DNA of 64,000 nt from NCBI GenBank assembly GCA_046348835.1, contig JAXMDM010000003.1, forward strand, positions 310,001 to 374,000. The letters run 5' to 3'. The position numbers and the translations under genes are program-made. This stretch comes from Defluviicoccus sp046348835. Its GTDB lineage: Bacteria > Pseudomonadota > Alphaproteobacteria > Rhodospirillales > Defluviicoccaceae. Under the pieces are notes generated by a model. The model did not search any database. It was not told the DNA's origin and saw only the letters and a program-made list of their open reading frames with translations. Shown one piece after another: positions 42,156-51,061 of this stretch; within the stretch, counting starts at the first letter, position 1; every line of letters starts with the position of its first letter.

Positions 42156-43265
42156 ATGGCTGAGAAGAGGCGGCTTCTGGTGCTGGCCGGCGACGGCATC
42201 GGTCCGGAAGTGATGGCCCAGGTCTGGCGGATCATCGAATGGCTGGAAAAGCGCCGCGGACTTGCGTTCGAGGTAAGCGAAGGGCTGGTTGGCGGCGCCT
42301 CCATCGATGCTGAAGGGGTGCCGATCAGCGACCGGACGATGGAAGAGGCGCTGGCCGCCGATGCCGTCCTCCTCGGCGCCGTCGGCGGGCCGAAATGGGA
42401 TGCGCTGCCGTTTGCCCAGAAGCCCGAGCGCGGCCTCTTGCGCCTGCGCAAGGACCTGGCCCTGTTCGCCAACCTGCGGCCGGCGGTGGTCTTCGATGCG
42501 CTGGTGGATGCCTCGCCGCTGAAGCCGGAACTCGTCCGCGGCCTCGACGTGATGATCGTCCGCGAGCTCACCGGCGGCGTCTACTTCGGCGAGCCGCGGG
42601 GCATCGAGACGCTGCCGGACGGCAGCCGCCGCGGCGTCAACACCCAGGTCTACACCACCGAGGAGATCCGCCGCATCGCCCGCGTCGCCTTCGAGCTGGC
42701 GGAGAAGCGCCAGCGCCGGGTTTGCTCGGCGGAGAAGGCCAACGTCATGGAGTCGGGCGTGCTGTGGCGCGAAGAGGTGCAGTGGGTGCACGACGAGGAG
42801 TTTCCCCACATCGAGCTGAGCCACATGTACGCCGACAACTGTGCCATGCAGCTGGTGCGGGCCCCGTCGCAGTTCGACGTCATCGTCACCGACAACCTGT
42901 TCGGCGACATCCTTTCCGACGAAGCCTCCATGCTGACCGGCTCCCTCGGGATGCTGCCGTCGGCGTCCTTGGGTGGCGTCGAGGCGGGCCGGCGGCGCGC
43001 CCTCTACGAGCCGGTACACGGCAGCGCCCCCGACATCGCCGGCAAGGGGATCGCCAACCCGCTGGCGGTGCTGCTCAGCTTCGCCATGTGCCTGCGCTAT
43101 TCCTTTGATCTCCGTGAGGAGGCCGGTCTGCTGGAGGCGGCGGTGAAGGCGGTCCTCGACGGCGGCCTGCGCACCGCCGATATCATGCAGGCGGGCAAGG
43201 CGCGGGTATCGACGCGGGTGATGGGCGAATCCATCGCCCGCGAGCTGGACAAGCTCACCGCCTGA
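42156..43265 (+). CDS. leuB: 3-isopropylmalate dehydrogenase
   Basis: NAD-dependent oxidative decarboxylase of leucine synthesis, 369 residues. Blocks are LLVLAGDGIGPEVMAQVWRI, LRLRKDLALFANLRPA, RELTGGVYFGEPRG, CSAEKANVMESGVLWREEV and the metal/NAD site NLFGDILSDEASMLTGSLG with EPVHGSAPDIAGKGIANP. GAGGAGGGG precedes the ATG. Last gene of leuCDB; asd follows after 97 bases. Confidence 0.96.
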   Translation: MAEKRRLLVLAGDGIGPEVMAQVWRIIEWLEKRRGLAFEVSEGLVGGASIDAEGVPISDRTMEEALAADAVLLGAVGGPKWDALPFAQKPERGLLRLRKDLALFANLRPAVVFDALVDASPLKPELVRGLDVMIVRELTGGVYFGEPRGIETLPDGSRRGVNTQVYTTEEIRRIARVAFELAEKRQRRVCSAEKANVMESGVLWREEVQWVHDEEFPHIELSHMYADNCAMQLVRAPSQFDVIVTDNLFGDILSDEASMLTGSLGMLPSASLGGVEAGRRRALYEPVHGSAPDIAGKGIANPLAVLLSFAMCLRYSFDLREEAGLLEAAVKAVLDGGLRTADIMQAGKARVSTRVMGESIARELDKLTA

Positions 43266-43362
43266 CCCCGGCCGTTGCGATTAACCAACCGTGGCTTGCA
43301 TCGGCTGCGTTGCCCAGATTAGGTGAGAGCGGATCTCAACCGGAACAGCGGAGCGAACAGAG

Positions 43363-44400
43363 ATGGGATATCGGGTGGCAGTGGTCGGTGCGACCGGCAA
43401 CGTCGGTCGTGAGATGCTGCAGATCCTCGCCGACCGCGAGTTCCCGGTGGACGAGGTGGTGGCCTTGGCGTCCGCGCGCTCGGTGCACAAGGAGGTGTCC
43501 TTCGGCGAGGACGACGTGCTTCGGGTCAAGGACCTCGCCACCTTCGACTTTCGCGGCACCGACATCGTGCTGTCGTCGCCGGGGGCGAAGGTCTCTGCGG
43601 AATTCAGCCCAAAGGCGGCGGCGGCCGGCGCCTACGTCATCGACAATACGTCCCACTTCCGTATGGATCCGGACGTGCCGCTGGTGGTGCCGGAGGTGAA
43701 CGGCCAGGCGGTCGTCGGGGTGACCCGGCGCGGCATCATCGCCAATCCCAATTGCTCGACGATCCAGATGGTGGTGGCGCTGAAGCCGCTGCACGACCTG
43801 GTGCCGATCCGCCGGGTGGTCGTCGCCACCTATCAGTCGGTCTCCGGCGCCGGCAAGGACGCCATGGACGAACTGTTCGAGCAGACCCGCGGCGTCTACG
43901 TCAACGAGCCGGCGCACAAGTTCCAGAAGAAGTTCACCAAGCAGATCGCCTTCAACGTCATCCCCCACATCGACGTGTTCATGGACGACGGCGCCACCAA
44001 AGAAGAGTGGAAGATGGCGGTGGAGACGCGGAAGATCATGGGCCCGGACATCCGGGTCGCCGCCACCTGCGTGCGGGTGCCGGTGTTCATCGGCCATGCG
44101 GAAGCGATCAACGTCGAGTTCGAGCGGCCGCTCTCCGAGGAGGACGCGCGGGCCGCGTTGCGGCGGGCGCCAGGGGTCATCCTGGTCGACCATCGCGCCG
44201 ACGAGGGCTATGTCACGCCGGCGGAGTGCGCCGGCGAGGACGGCGTCTATGTCAGCCGCCTGCGCACCGATCCGACGGTGGACAACGGCCTCAGCTTCTG
44301 GTGCGTCGCCGACAATCTGCGCAAGGGCGCGGCGCTGAACGCGGTGCAGATCGCCGAAGAGTTGGTCGAGCGCGGCCTGCTGAAGAAGAAGGCGGCCTAG
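43363..44400 (+). CDS. asd: aspartate-semialdehyde dehydrogenase
   Basis: NADPH-dependent enzyme making aspartate semialdehyde for lysine, threonine and methionine, 345 residues. Blocks are YRVAVVGATGNVGREMLQIL, VLSSPGAKVSAEFS, the catalytic cysteine in GIIANPNCSTIQMVVALKPL, and TYQSVSGAGKDAMDELFEQT. The substrate-binding arginine and catalytic His lie in the RVPVFIGHAEAINVEFERPL region. CGGAG lies upstream of the ATG. It follows leuB on the same strand, a frequent alphaproteobacterial neighbourhood. Confidence 0.96.
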   Translation: MGYRVAVVGATGNVGREMLQILADREFPVDEVVALASARSVHKEVSFGEDDVLRVKDLATFDFRGTDIVLSSPGAKVSAEFSPKAAAAGAYVIDNTSHFRMDPDVPLVVPEVNGQAVVGVTRRGIIANPNCSTIQMVVALKPLHDLVPIRRVVVATYQSVSGAGKDAMDELFEQTRGVYVNEPAHKFQKKFTKQIAFNVIPHIDVFMDDGATKEEWKMAVETRKIMGPDIRVAATCVRVPVFIGHAEAINVEFERPLSEEDARAALRRAPGVILVDHRADEGYVTPAECAGEDGVYVSRLRTDPTVDNGLSFWCVADNLRKGAALNAVQIAEELVERGLLKKKAA

Positions 44401-44450
44401 AAGCGGAGGTTTTCAACCCGCCGCCGAGTGGGCCGACAAGGGGAGGATAA

Positions 44451-45428
44451 ATGGCACCGGCCCTAAGGCGGCTGGCACCCGGCGCCGTTGTGGCGGTGGC
44501 GATCGCCGGCTTCTGCAACCTGTCTGCCTGCACCTCTGCGGATCGTGCCACGGACGAGGCCCCGGTGGCGCAGGCGGCGCCGGCGCCGGTGCCCGACCTG
44601 AGCGGTCTTGCCTGGGTCGAGGGCGATCAGTTCCTGGCCGTTCACGACGCCAAGGGACATAGCGGTCAGCCGCGGGTCAGCCTTCTCGATCTGCCGAAAA
44701 CCATGGGGGAGGGGCTGCGGCATCGTCCGGTCGAGATCGTGTGGCCGGCGACCGGCCCCGCCGGTGATCTGGAAGCGATCGCCGGCATTCCGGGCACGTC
44801 TCTGTATCTCCTGGTGGAAAGCGGCTCTGCCTCCCGCGCCGGGACGCCGCTGCAGCGAATCTTCCTCGCCGATTATCGGGATCGGCAGCTGCGGGTGACC
44901 GAGACGGTGGATTGGCCGGTTCCGGTCGAGAACGTCGAAGGCGTCGCCGTGGCACGCAGCGGCGATCAGCAGGTCTTTCTGTTCGCCGAGCGGGCGGAGG
45001 GGCGGGGGGCGACGGCCCTTCGCTGGGCGCCCTTGGCCCTGCAGCCGCTGGGGTTCGGCTCTTTCCAGGAGGTTGTGGTGACGATCCCCGATCCCGCGGG
45101 GGCCCATGCGCGGCCGGTCAGCGCCATCGAGATCGACAGCCAAGGTACGATCTTCATCGCTTCGGCGATCGATCCCGGCAAGGACGAGGGGCCGTTCCGC
45201 AGCGTCATCTGGCGCATCGGTAAGATAGAGGCGGCCCCGTCCGGCGGCGCCAAGGTGATCGTCGACAATCCTCCCGGGATGGTGGCGACCATCGACGGGC
45301 TGAAGGTGGAGGCGGTGGCCATTCGCGAGACCGCCGGTCGCGAACCCGAGATCTTCTTCGGCACCGACGATGAGAATTACGGCGGGATCGTCCGCCGCGT
45401 TCCCGGTCCTGCGGCTTTGGCGAACTGA
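44451..45428 (+). CDS. probable lipoprotein with propeller-like esterase/phytase-type fold
   Basis: Exported protein of unknown function, 325 residues. The N-terminal signal ends in a lipobox (GFCNLSAC, Cys27), so it is probably lipidated. The body begins VPDLSGLAWVEGDQFLAVHD and contains DLEAIAGIPGTSLYLLVESG, ENVEGVAVARSGDQQVFLFA, VSAIEIDSQGTIFIASAID and TIDGLKVEAVAIRE. The repeated xDLExIAxxPG and VExVAV blocks are typical of esterase-like phytase or SdiA-regulated type six-bladed propellers. AGGGGAGG precedes the ATG. It is read in the same direction as asd but separated by 50 bases. Confidence 0.75.
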   Translation: MAPALRRLAPGAVVAVAIAGFCNLSACTSADRATDEAPVAQAAPAPVPDLSGLAWVEGDQFLAVHDAKGHSGQPRVSLLDLPKTMGEGLRHRPVEIVWPATGPAGDLEAIAGIPGTSLYLLVESGSASRAGTPLQRIFLADYRDRQLRVTETVDWPVPVENVEGVAVARSGDQQVFLFAERAEGRGATALRWAPLALQPLGFGSFQEVVVTIPDPAGAHARPVSAIEIDSQGTIFIASAIDPGKDEGPFRSVIWRIGKIEAAPSGGAKVIVDNPPGMVATIDGLKVEAVAIRETAGREPEIFFGTDDENYGGIVRRVPGPAALAN

Positions 45429-45515
45429 GCGACCCCGGCTGGGCGGTTGCCTCGGGGCCCTAGAGGGGGCAAGATGGGCGCAACCTTCAGGGACATAATG
45501 CAAAAGGGGAGAGGC

Positions 45516-46223
45516 ATGGTTTCACGGCGGGGTTTCATCCTGACGGCCGGTGCGTTGTGTGCGGCGGCGACGGCGGCGCGGGCGGGGGACGAGGCCGACA
45601 GTTGCGTCGTCTTTACCCGCGACATGCAGGCGGCAATCACGCCGGAACAGGCACTTCAGTTGCTCCGCGAAGGGAACGCCCGGTTCGTCGCCGGGAAGAC
45701 CATTCACTGCGACCCCGTCGAGCAGGTCCGGGCCGGCACCGCCGGGCAGGCGCCGTTTGCCGCGGTGGTGGGCTGTATCGACAGCCGGGTGCCGCCGGAA
45801 CTCGTTTTCGATCAGCACCTGGGCTCGATCTTGAGCGCACGGATTGCCGGGAATTTCGTCAACACCGACATCATCGGCAGCCTGGAGTTTTCCTGCAAGG
45901 TTCTGGGCGCCAAGGCCATCGTCGTCCTCGGCCACTCCGACTGCGGCGCGATCAAGGGCGCCATCGACCACGTGGAGTTCGGCAACGTCACCGCTCTCCT
46001 CGAGAACATCGCACTGGCGGTCGCCGCGACCGCCAGTGACGGCGCTCGTACGTCCAAGGACAAGCCGTTCGTGCAGGCGGTCGCCGACACCAATGCCAAG
46101 CTGGCCGCCGCGGCGATTCTCGACCGCAGCCCCCTTCTCAAGGAGATGGCCGACAACAAGCAGATCGCCGTGGTCTCGGCCATGCAGGACCTGGCGACCG
46201 GCAAGGTCACCTTCTTCACCTAA
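45516..46223 (+). CDS. Tat-exported beta-class carbonic anhydrase
   Basis: Zinc enzyme interconverting CO2 and bicarbonate, predicted periplasmic, 235 residues. The ATG at 45516 follows GGGGAG with a four-base gap beyond AG, and the N-terminus VSRRGFILTAGALCAAATA is a twin-arginine signal (SRRGFIL). Zinc and catalytic residues are Cys87-Asp89-Arg91 (GCIDSRV) and His140-Cys143 (LGHSDCGA). Further family blocks are GNARFVAGK, RIAGNFVNTDIIGSLEF and MQDLATGKVTFF. An ATG at 45474 is possible but displaces the Tat motif. Upstream of an SLC13-type permease by 123 bases. Confidence 0.9.
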   Translation: MVSRRGFILTAGALCAAATAARAGDEADSCVVFTRDMQAAITPEQALQLLREGNARFVAGKTIHCDPVEQVRAGTAGQAPFAAVVGCIDSRVPPELVFDQHLGSILSARIAGNFVNTDIIGSLEFSCKVLGAKAIVVLGHSDCGAIKGAIDHVEFGNVTALLENIALAVAATASDGARTSKDKPFVQAVADTNAKLAAAAILDRSPLLKEMADNKQIAVVSAMQDLATGKVTFFT

Positions 46224-46346
46224 CCCCTGGCGTTACCTCCGGGGAAGAAATCGCCTGCCCTCGGAGGTCCTCAATCGGTTGGGAGTTAACGCGGCGGCCG
46301 GGAGCGGCTAGGACAGGGCGATCTGCGGAAAAGGAGCCGATCGCCC

Positions 46347-48185
46347 GTGACCTCGGACGGCATCACTGCTCTCGTCATTCTCGGCCTTGCCATTGTCGCC
46401 TTCGCCAGCAACCGGCTGCGCGTCGATGCGGTGGCGCTGGCCGTTCTCCTCGCGCTGGCGATCACCGGCCTCGTCAACCCCGCCGAAGCGATTGCGGGGT
46501 TCAGCGATTCGTCGGTGCTGATGATCGGTGGCCTGTTCATCGTCGGCGAAGGCCTGGTCACCACCGGGGTCGCCGCCGCCGTCGGCGAATGGCTGGGCAA
46601 GGTGGGACACGAGAGTGAAACCCGGCTCATCCTCGTCCTCATGGTGGTGGTGGCCGCCGTCGGCGCCTTCATGAGTTCCACCGGCATCGTCGCGATGTTC
46701 ATCCCGGTGATCCTCGGCTTGGTGTCGCGGGGCGGCTACAGCCGCTCGCGGCTGATGATGCCGCTATCGGTGGCGGCGCTGATCAGCGGCCTGATGACCT
46801 TGATCGCCACGGCGCCCAATCTGGTGGTCAGCGCCGCGCTCTCCGACCGAGGGCTGGCCCCGTTCGGCTTTTTCGAGCTGACCCCCATCGGCGTTGCCAT
46901 CCTCATCGTCGCCGTGGCTTACATGCTCACCGTCGGCCGCCGGTTGCTGACCCGTGCCGAACCGACCGCGGACCGGACGGACGTGTCGGTGGAGCAGCTC
47001 ATCGACCGCTATGGGCTCACCGGCCGCTTCCGCGCCATGCGCATCGGGCCCGCATCCTCCTTGGCCGGACGCAGCGTCGCCGAGGCGCAGGTGCGGTCCC
47101 GCTACGGGGTGACGCTGGTGGCGATCAGCCGGACCCATCGCTCGCGGATCGGCGTGCAGCCGGCGCTCACCGATTCGGTGATGCGGGTGGGCGATCGCAT
47201 CGCCGTCACCGCCGATCCCAAGGTGCTGGCCCGGTTTGCCGCCGCCGAACGCCTTTACGAGGAGCCCACCGACGAGCGCCTGCGCTCCGCCGCCGGTCAG
47301 CAGATCGGCGTCGCCGAGGTGATGCTGGCGCCGGAAGCGCCGCTGATCGGCAAGACGCTGAGGGATGCGGAGTTTCGCAAGCGCCGCGGGCTGACCGTGC
47401 TGGCGATCAAGCACCGCGGCAAGGTGCTGCCCCAGGAGAACCTCATCGACGCTCCCCTCGACGTGGGCGATCTGATTTTGGTCGCCGGTGCCTGGCCGCT
47501 CATCGCCCGCCTACAGAACGATCACGAGGAGTTCGTCGTTCTGCGCCTGCCGAAAGAGCTGAAGAGCATTCCCCCCAGGCGGAACCGGGCCACGGCAGCG
47601 CTGGTCGTCCTGGCGGGAATGATCCTCGCCATGACCACCGGCCTCTTGCCCAACGTCATCGCCGTGCTGTTGGCGGCGCTCGCCATGGTGGCGGCCGGCT
47701 GCGTCCCCGCCGGACAGGTTTACCGCAGCATCGGCTGGTCGACGCTGGTGTTGATCGCGGGCATGTTGCCGCTGGCCACGGCGCTGGAGAATACGGGCGT
47801 CACCGCGGTCATGGCGTCCGGCCTCACCCAACTGCTGGCCGAGCTCGGACCTTACGCCATGCTGAGCGTTCTGTTCCTGATCACGGCGGTGGTCGGGCTG
47901 TTCATCTCCAACACGGCGACGGCGGTTCTGATCGCTCCGGTGGCGATCAATGCCGCCCAGGATCTTTCCGTCTCTAGCCACGCCTTCGCGGTGACGGTGG
48001 CGGTCGCCTGCAGCTGCGCCTTTGTCACCCCGGTCTCCTCCCCGGTCAACACCCTGGTCCTCGAACCCGGGCATTATACCTTCAATGACTTCGTCAAGGT
48101 CGGGCTGCCGTTGCTCGTCCTGTCGTTGATCATCACCGTGGTGATGGTAGGACTGCTCTATCCCCTGGTGCCGACGACCGGCTGA
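46347..48185 (+). CDS. SLC13-family permease with two RCK_C (TrkA-C) domains
   Basis: Large inner-membrane anion transporter, 612 residues, GTG start. The first helices include ITALVILGLAIVAFASNRL and SVLMIGGLFIVGEGLVTTG, and the first SLC13 loop reads FMSSTGIVAMFIPVILGL. Two cytoplasmic regulatory TrkA-C domains occupy the middle (IGPASSLAGRSVAEAQVRSR, and APEAPLIGKTLRDAEFRKRR). The second membrane half includes GLFISNTATAVLIAPVAINA, the family substrate/Na motif. Members carry sulfate, dicarboxylates or other anions; the substrate is not readable here. Its neighbour is the periplasmic carbonic anhydrase. Confidence 0.87.
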   Translation: MTSDGITALVILGLAIVAFASNRLRVDAVALAVLLALAITGLVNPAEAIAGFSDSSVLMIGGLFIVGEGLVTTGVAAAVGEWLGKVGHESETRLILVLMVVVAAVGAFMSSTGIVAMFIPVILGLVSRGGYSRSRLMMPLSVAALISGLMTLIATAPNLVVSAALSDRGLAPFGFFELTPIGVAILIVAVAYMLTVGRRLLTRAEPTADRTDVSVEQLIDRYGLTGRFRAMRIGPASSLAGRSVAEAQVRSRYGVTLVAISRTHRSRIGVQPALTDSVMRVGDRIAVTADPKVLARFAAAERLYEEPTDERLRSAAGQQIGVAEVMLAPEAPLIGKTLRDAEFRKRRGLTVLAIKHRGKVLPQENLIDAPLDVGDLILVAGAWPLIARLQNDHEEFVVLRLPKELKSIPPRRNRATAALVVLAGMILAMTTGLLPNVIAVLLAALAMVAAGCVPAGQVYRSIGWSTLVLIAGMLPLATALENTGVTAVMASGLTQLLAELGPYAMLSVLFLITAVVGLFISNTATAVLIAPVAINAAQDLSVSSHAFAVTVAVACSCAFVTPVSSPVNTLVLEPGHYTFNDFVKVGLPLLVLSLIITVVMVGLLYPLVPTTG

Positions 48186-48235
48186 TTCCGTCCGCCGCTT
48201 TGCTGCGGGTGCGAGGACGGACAGCCGCAGGTCCG

Positions 48236-48370
48236 CTAGTTCGTGTTCGTCTCAAGGTTGAAGAGCCAGCGCAGCAGGGCCGGCAAGCCAACCCAGAAGC
48301 CATAGTAGGCCGCCGCGAGCCACGCGGGCACGCTGTCTGCGGTGAATAGCAGCGGATGCAATTCCAACAT
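48236..48370 (-). CDS. small single-span membrane protein
   Basis: A 44-residue frame not assigned to any family. Sequence: MLELHPLLFTADSVPAWLAA, then a hydrophobic continuation YYGFWVGLPALLRWLF and a polar end NLETNTN. AAAGGA lies six bases before the ATG at 48370. The compact hydrophobic core flanked by polar ends and the ribosome site suggest a genuine small protein. It is divergent from dctA and convergent with the SLC13 gene. Small membrane proteins near transporters are often modulators, but this is inference only. Confidence 0.5.
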   Translation of the reverse strand: MLELHPLLFTADSVPAWLAAAYYGFWVGLPALLRWLFNLETNTN

Positions 48371-48645
48371 GTTCGTCCTTTCACGCGCTGTTTTAAGCTT
48401 CGCTGGCCATGCACGATGTCTGCCGTGGCCGCGCGTTCCAGGCGGATTACGCCGTCCGAACACTTAAGAAATGGTCTCATTTGCGCCGCGGAGCCATGGG
48501 GCGACGCAGATGCGGAATATATTGTTGCACTGCAGCAACAAGTTCCGGTTTGGAATGATGGGCGCGGGCTCCTATCCTGACGATGTCGCGTCACGACCAA
48601 CCATGCGGCGGCCTCCGCGGCCGACCGGAAAAACTCGGAGGAGAA
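48371..48645. promoter_or_regulatory. dctA upstream region with operator-like palindrome
   Basis: 275 bases between the small membrane-protein gene and dctA. At 48522-48541 TTGTTGC, ACTGCA, GCAACAA form a perfect 7-bp inverted repeat, placed about 105 bases before the dctA ATG. It looks like a regulator binding site; the TGC-rich core resembles sites described for alphaproteobacterial PhaR-type regulators, but this is a guess. No certain -35/-10 or -24/-12 pair was found. Confidence 0.4.
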
Positions 48646-49992
48646 ATGTCAGGGAAGACGCAAGCGGCGTTTCACAGCACGCTCTATTTTCGGGTGATTT
48701 GCGGCATCGTCATCGGTGTCATCCTCGGCTTCACGGTCCCGGAATTCGCCCAGCAGTTGAAGCCCCTGGGTGACGCCTTCATCAAGTTGATCAAGATGAT
48801 GATCGCTCCGATCATCTTCTGCACCGTCGTCGTCGGCATCGCCAAGATGGGGCACATGAAGGATGTGGGACGGGTCGGGATAAAGGCGCTCGTCTACTTC
48901 GAGGTGATGTCCACCGTGGCCCTGGTCATCGGCCTCATCGTCGTCAACGTGCTGAGGCCCGGCGTCGGCATCAACGCCGATCCGGCGACCCTCGACACCA
49001 AGGCGATCGCCAGTTACGCCACCGCGGCGCACACCCACACGACGGAAGAGTTCCTCCTCAATATCATTCCCAGCACCATCGTCGATGCGTTCGCCAAGGG
49101 CGAAATCCTTCAGGTCCTGCTGTTCTCCATCCTGTTCGGCATTGCCCTCAACTGGGTCGGTGCACGAGCCACGGGCGTCCTCAAGTTCATCGATGAAACC
49201 GGGCACGTCCTGTTCCGGATCATCGAGATGATCATGCAGTTCGCCCCCATCGGCGCCGGTGCGGCGATGGCCTACACCATCGGCAAGTACGGGATGGGAA
49301 CCCTGCTGTCGTTGGGCGAGCTGATGGCGGGCGTTTACCTCACCTGCTTCCTGTTCGTCTTTATTGTCCTCGGCGCCGTGGCGCGGCTGGCCGGGTTCAG
49401 CCTGTGGCGGTTCCTGGTCTACATCCGGGAGGAAATCTTCGTCGTCCTCGGCACCTCGTCGTCGGAGTCGGTGCTGCCGCGGATGATGGAAAAGATGGAA
49501 CGGCTCGGCTGCGACCGCTCGGTGGTCGGGCTGGTGATCCCCACCGGCTATTCCTTCAACCTCGACGGGACCTCCATCTACCTGACCATGGCGGCGATCT
49601 TCCTCGCCCAGGCGATGAACATTCCGCTCACCTTGGGGGATCAGATCACCATCCTCGCGGTGCTGTTGCTGACGTCGAAGGGTGCCGCGGCGGTCACCGG
49701 CGGCGGCTTCATCACCCTGGCCGCCACCCTGTCATCGGTCGGAAAGATTCCGGTCGCCGGGCTGACCTTGCTGCTGGGCGTCGACCGGTTCATGTCGGAG
49801 GCCCGGGCGATCACCAATCTCATCGGCAACGGCGTCGCCACCGTCGTCGTCGCCAAGTGGGAAAAAGCGTTCGACGCCGACAAGGCGGCGAAGGTCCTGG
49901 CCGGTGACTACGACGAGAGCCTGCTGCCGCTCGCCGATGCCGACGTGATCGAGGCCGCACCGGCCGAGGTCAAGGTCGGAGCGGCGCAATGA
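48646..49992 (+). CDS. dctA: DctA-type dicarboxylate/amino acid:cation symporter
   Basis: Inner-membrane secondary transporter of the DAACS (SLC1-like) family, 448 residues, importing C4-dicarboxylates or acidic amino acids with cations. GGAGGAG lies four bases before the ATG at 48646. Blocks are LYFRVICGIVIGVILGFTVP, GDAFIKLIKMMIAPIIFCTV, the serine-rich loop VVLGTSSSESVLPRMMEKME, IPTGYSFNLDGTSIYLTMAA and LLTSKGAAAVTGGGFITLAA with GVDRFMSEARAITNLIGNGV. All substrate-loop elements are intact. Its stop overlaps the start of a TAXI binding-protein gene, which is unusual for a carrier of this family. The symbol is by family only. Confidence 0.9.
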   Translation: MSGKTQAAFHSTLYFRVICGIVIGVILGFTVPEFAQQLKPLGDAFIKLIKMMIAPIIFCTVVVGIAKMGHMKDVGRVGIKALVYFEVMSTVALVIGLIVVNVLRPGVGINADPATLDTKAIASYATAAHTHTTEEFLLNIIPSTIVDAFAKGEILQVLLFSILFGIALNWVGARATGVLKFIDETGHVLFRIIEMIMQFAPIGAGAAMAYTIGKYGMGTLLSLGELMAGVYLTCFLFVFIVLGAVARLAGFSLWRFLVYIREEIFVVLGTSSSESVLPRMMEKMERLGCDRSVVGLVIPTGYSFNLDGTSIYLTMAAIFLAQAMNIPLTLGDQITILAVLLLTSKGAAAVTGGGFITLAATLSSVGKIPVAGLTLLLGVDRFMSEARAITNLIGNGVATVVVAKWEKAFDADKAAKVLAGDYDESLLPLADADVIEAAPAEVKVGAAQ

Positions 49993-50999
49993 CGGCGGCG
50001 CGCCGGAAGGGGCGGCGGGGTGCGTCGGGCCTCGCTGTCCTGATCCTTGTCGCCCTTATGGTCGCCGTGGCCGCACCGGCCCCGCCGGCCCGGGGGGGCG
50101 AGCCCAACTGGCCGCCGACGCTCACCGTGCTGACCGCGTCGGCGGGCGGCACCTACCACGTCTACGGGGAGGAACTGGCGAAAATCCTCACCCGAACGTT
50201 GCGGATGCCGGTCGCCGAGCGGACCACCGGCGGCCCCAACGAAAACATCGCCGCCGTCGAGGACAATCCCGCCGTGATCGGGTTCGTCACCACCGGCGCG
50301 GCGCTGCAGGCATGGAACGGGACGGCCGACTGGACCCACGGCAAGCAGTATCGATCGCTGCGGGCGCTGTTTCCCATGTACGACACGCCGTTCCACTTCG
50401 TCGCCACCAAGGCCTCCGGCATCCGCTCCATCCGTGACATGGCGGGGAAGAAAATCGGTGTCGGGCCCGAAGGCGGCACTGCCGGCACCTACATGCCGAA
50501 GCTGCTGAAGGCGCTCGGAATCGACGCGGCGCTGGAATATGACGATTGGGACGTGCTGGCCAAGGAACTGGGCGCGGGTCAACTCGATGCCCTGGCGGTG
50601 GCGGTCGGTCCGCCGTTCCCTGCCATCGCGGCGCTGGAAGCCCAGAAGAAGATCGTCTTCATCGCCCCGTCGGCCGAGGACATCCGGGCCTGGCGCCTGG
50701 CGTTCCCCGAGCTGACCCCGTCCGTCGTGCCGGCCGGCCTCTATCCTTCCTTGACCAAAGGCTACAAGACGGTCGGCTTGTACAATTTCGCCGTCGCCAA
50801 CCAGGACATGCCGGACGATCTCGCCTACGCCATCGTCGACGCCGCCTTTGCCAACCGCGCCCAGTTGGTGCAGGCGCACCCTGCCGCCGCCGCCACGGTT
50901 GCTGCCAATTACGTCAACAATACCTTCCTGCCCTATCATCCGGGCGCATTGCGCTACTACGCCACTCGGATCATGGGCGAGAAAACCGTCGGCGATTGA
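49989..50999 (+). CDS. TAXI-family TRAP-type solute-binding protein
   Basis: Periplasmic receptor of the TAXI family (normally part of TRAP transporters), 336 residues. A Sec signal (GLAVLILVALMVAVAAPAPP) precedes LTVLTASAGGTYHVYGEELA, RTTGGPNENIAAVEDNPAVI, FVTTGAALQAWNG, KKIGVGPEGGTAGTYMPKLL and VAVGPPFPAIAAL, all family landmarks. The start overlaps the dctA stop (ATGA), implying co-synthesis with the symporter. No DctQ/DctM membrane subunits are nearby. Ligands of TAXI proteins include glutamate and other dicarboxylates, which fits the partner but is not proven. Confidence 0.86.
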   Translation: MTAARRKGRRGASGLAVLILVALMVAVAAPAPPARGGEPNWPPTLTVLTASAGGTYHVYGEELAKILTRTLRMPVAERTTGGPNENIAAVEDNPAVIGFVTTGAALQAWNGTADWTHGKQYRSLRALFPMYDTPFHFVATKASGIRSIRDMAGKKIGVGPEGGTAGTYMPKLLKALGIDAALEYDDWDVLAKELGAGQLDALAVAVGPPFPAIAALEAQKKIVFIAPSAEDIRAWRLAFPELTPSVVPAGLYPSLTKGYKTVGLYNFAVANQDMPDDLAYAIVDAAFANRAQLVQAHPAAAATVAANYVNNTFLPYHPGALRYYATRIMGEKTVGD

Positions 51000-51061
51000 C
51001 CGGCGGGTGAGCTGCCGGGCGGCCGGTGGTCGCCCGGGCCATCGGCCCCGATCCTCCCCGA

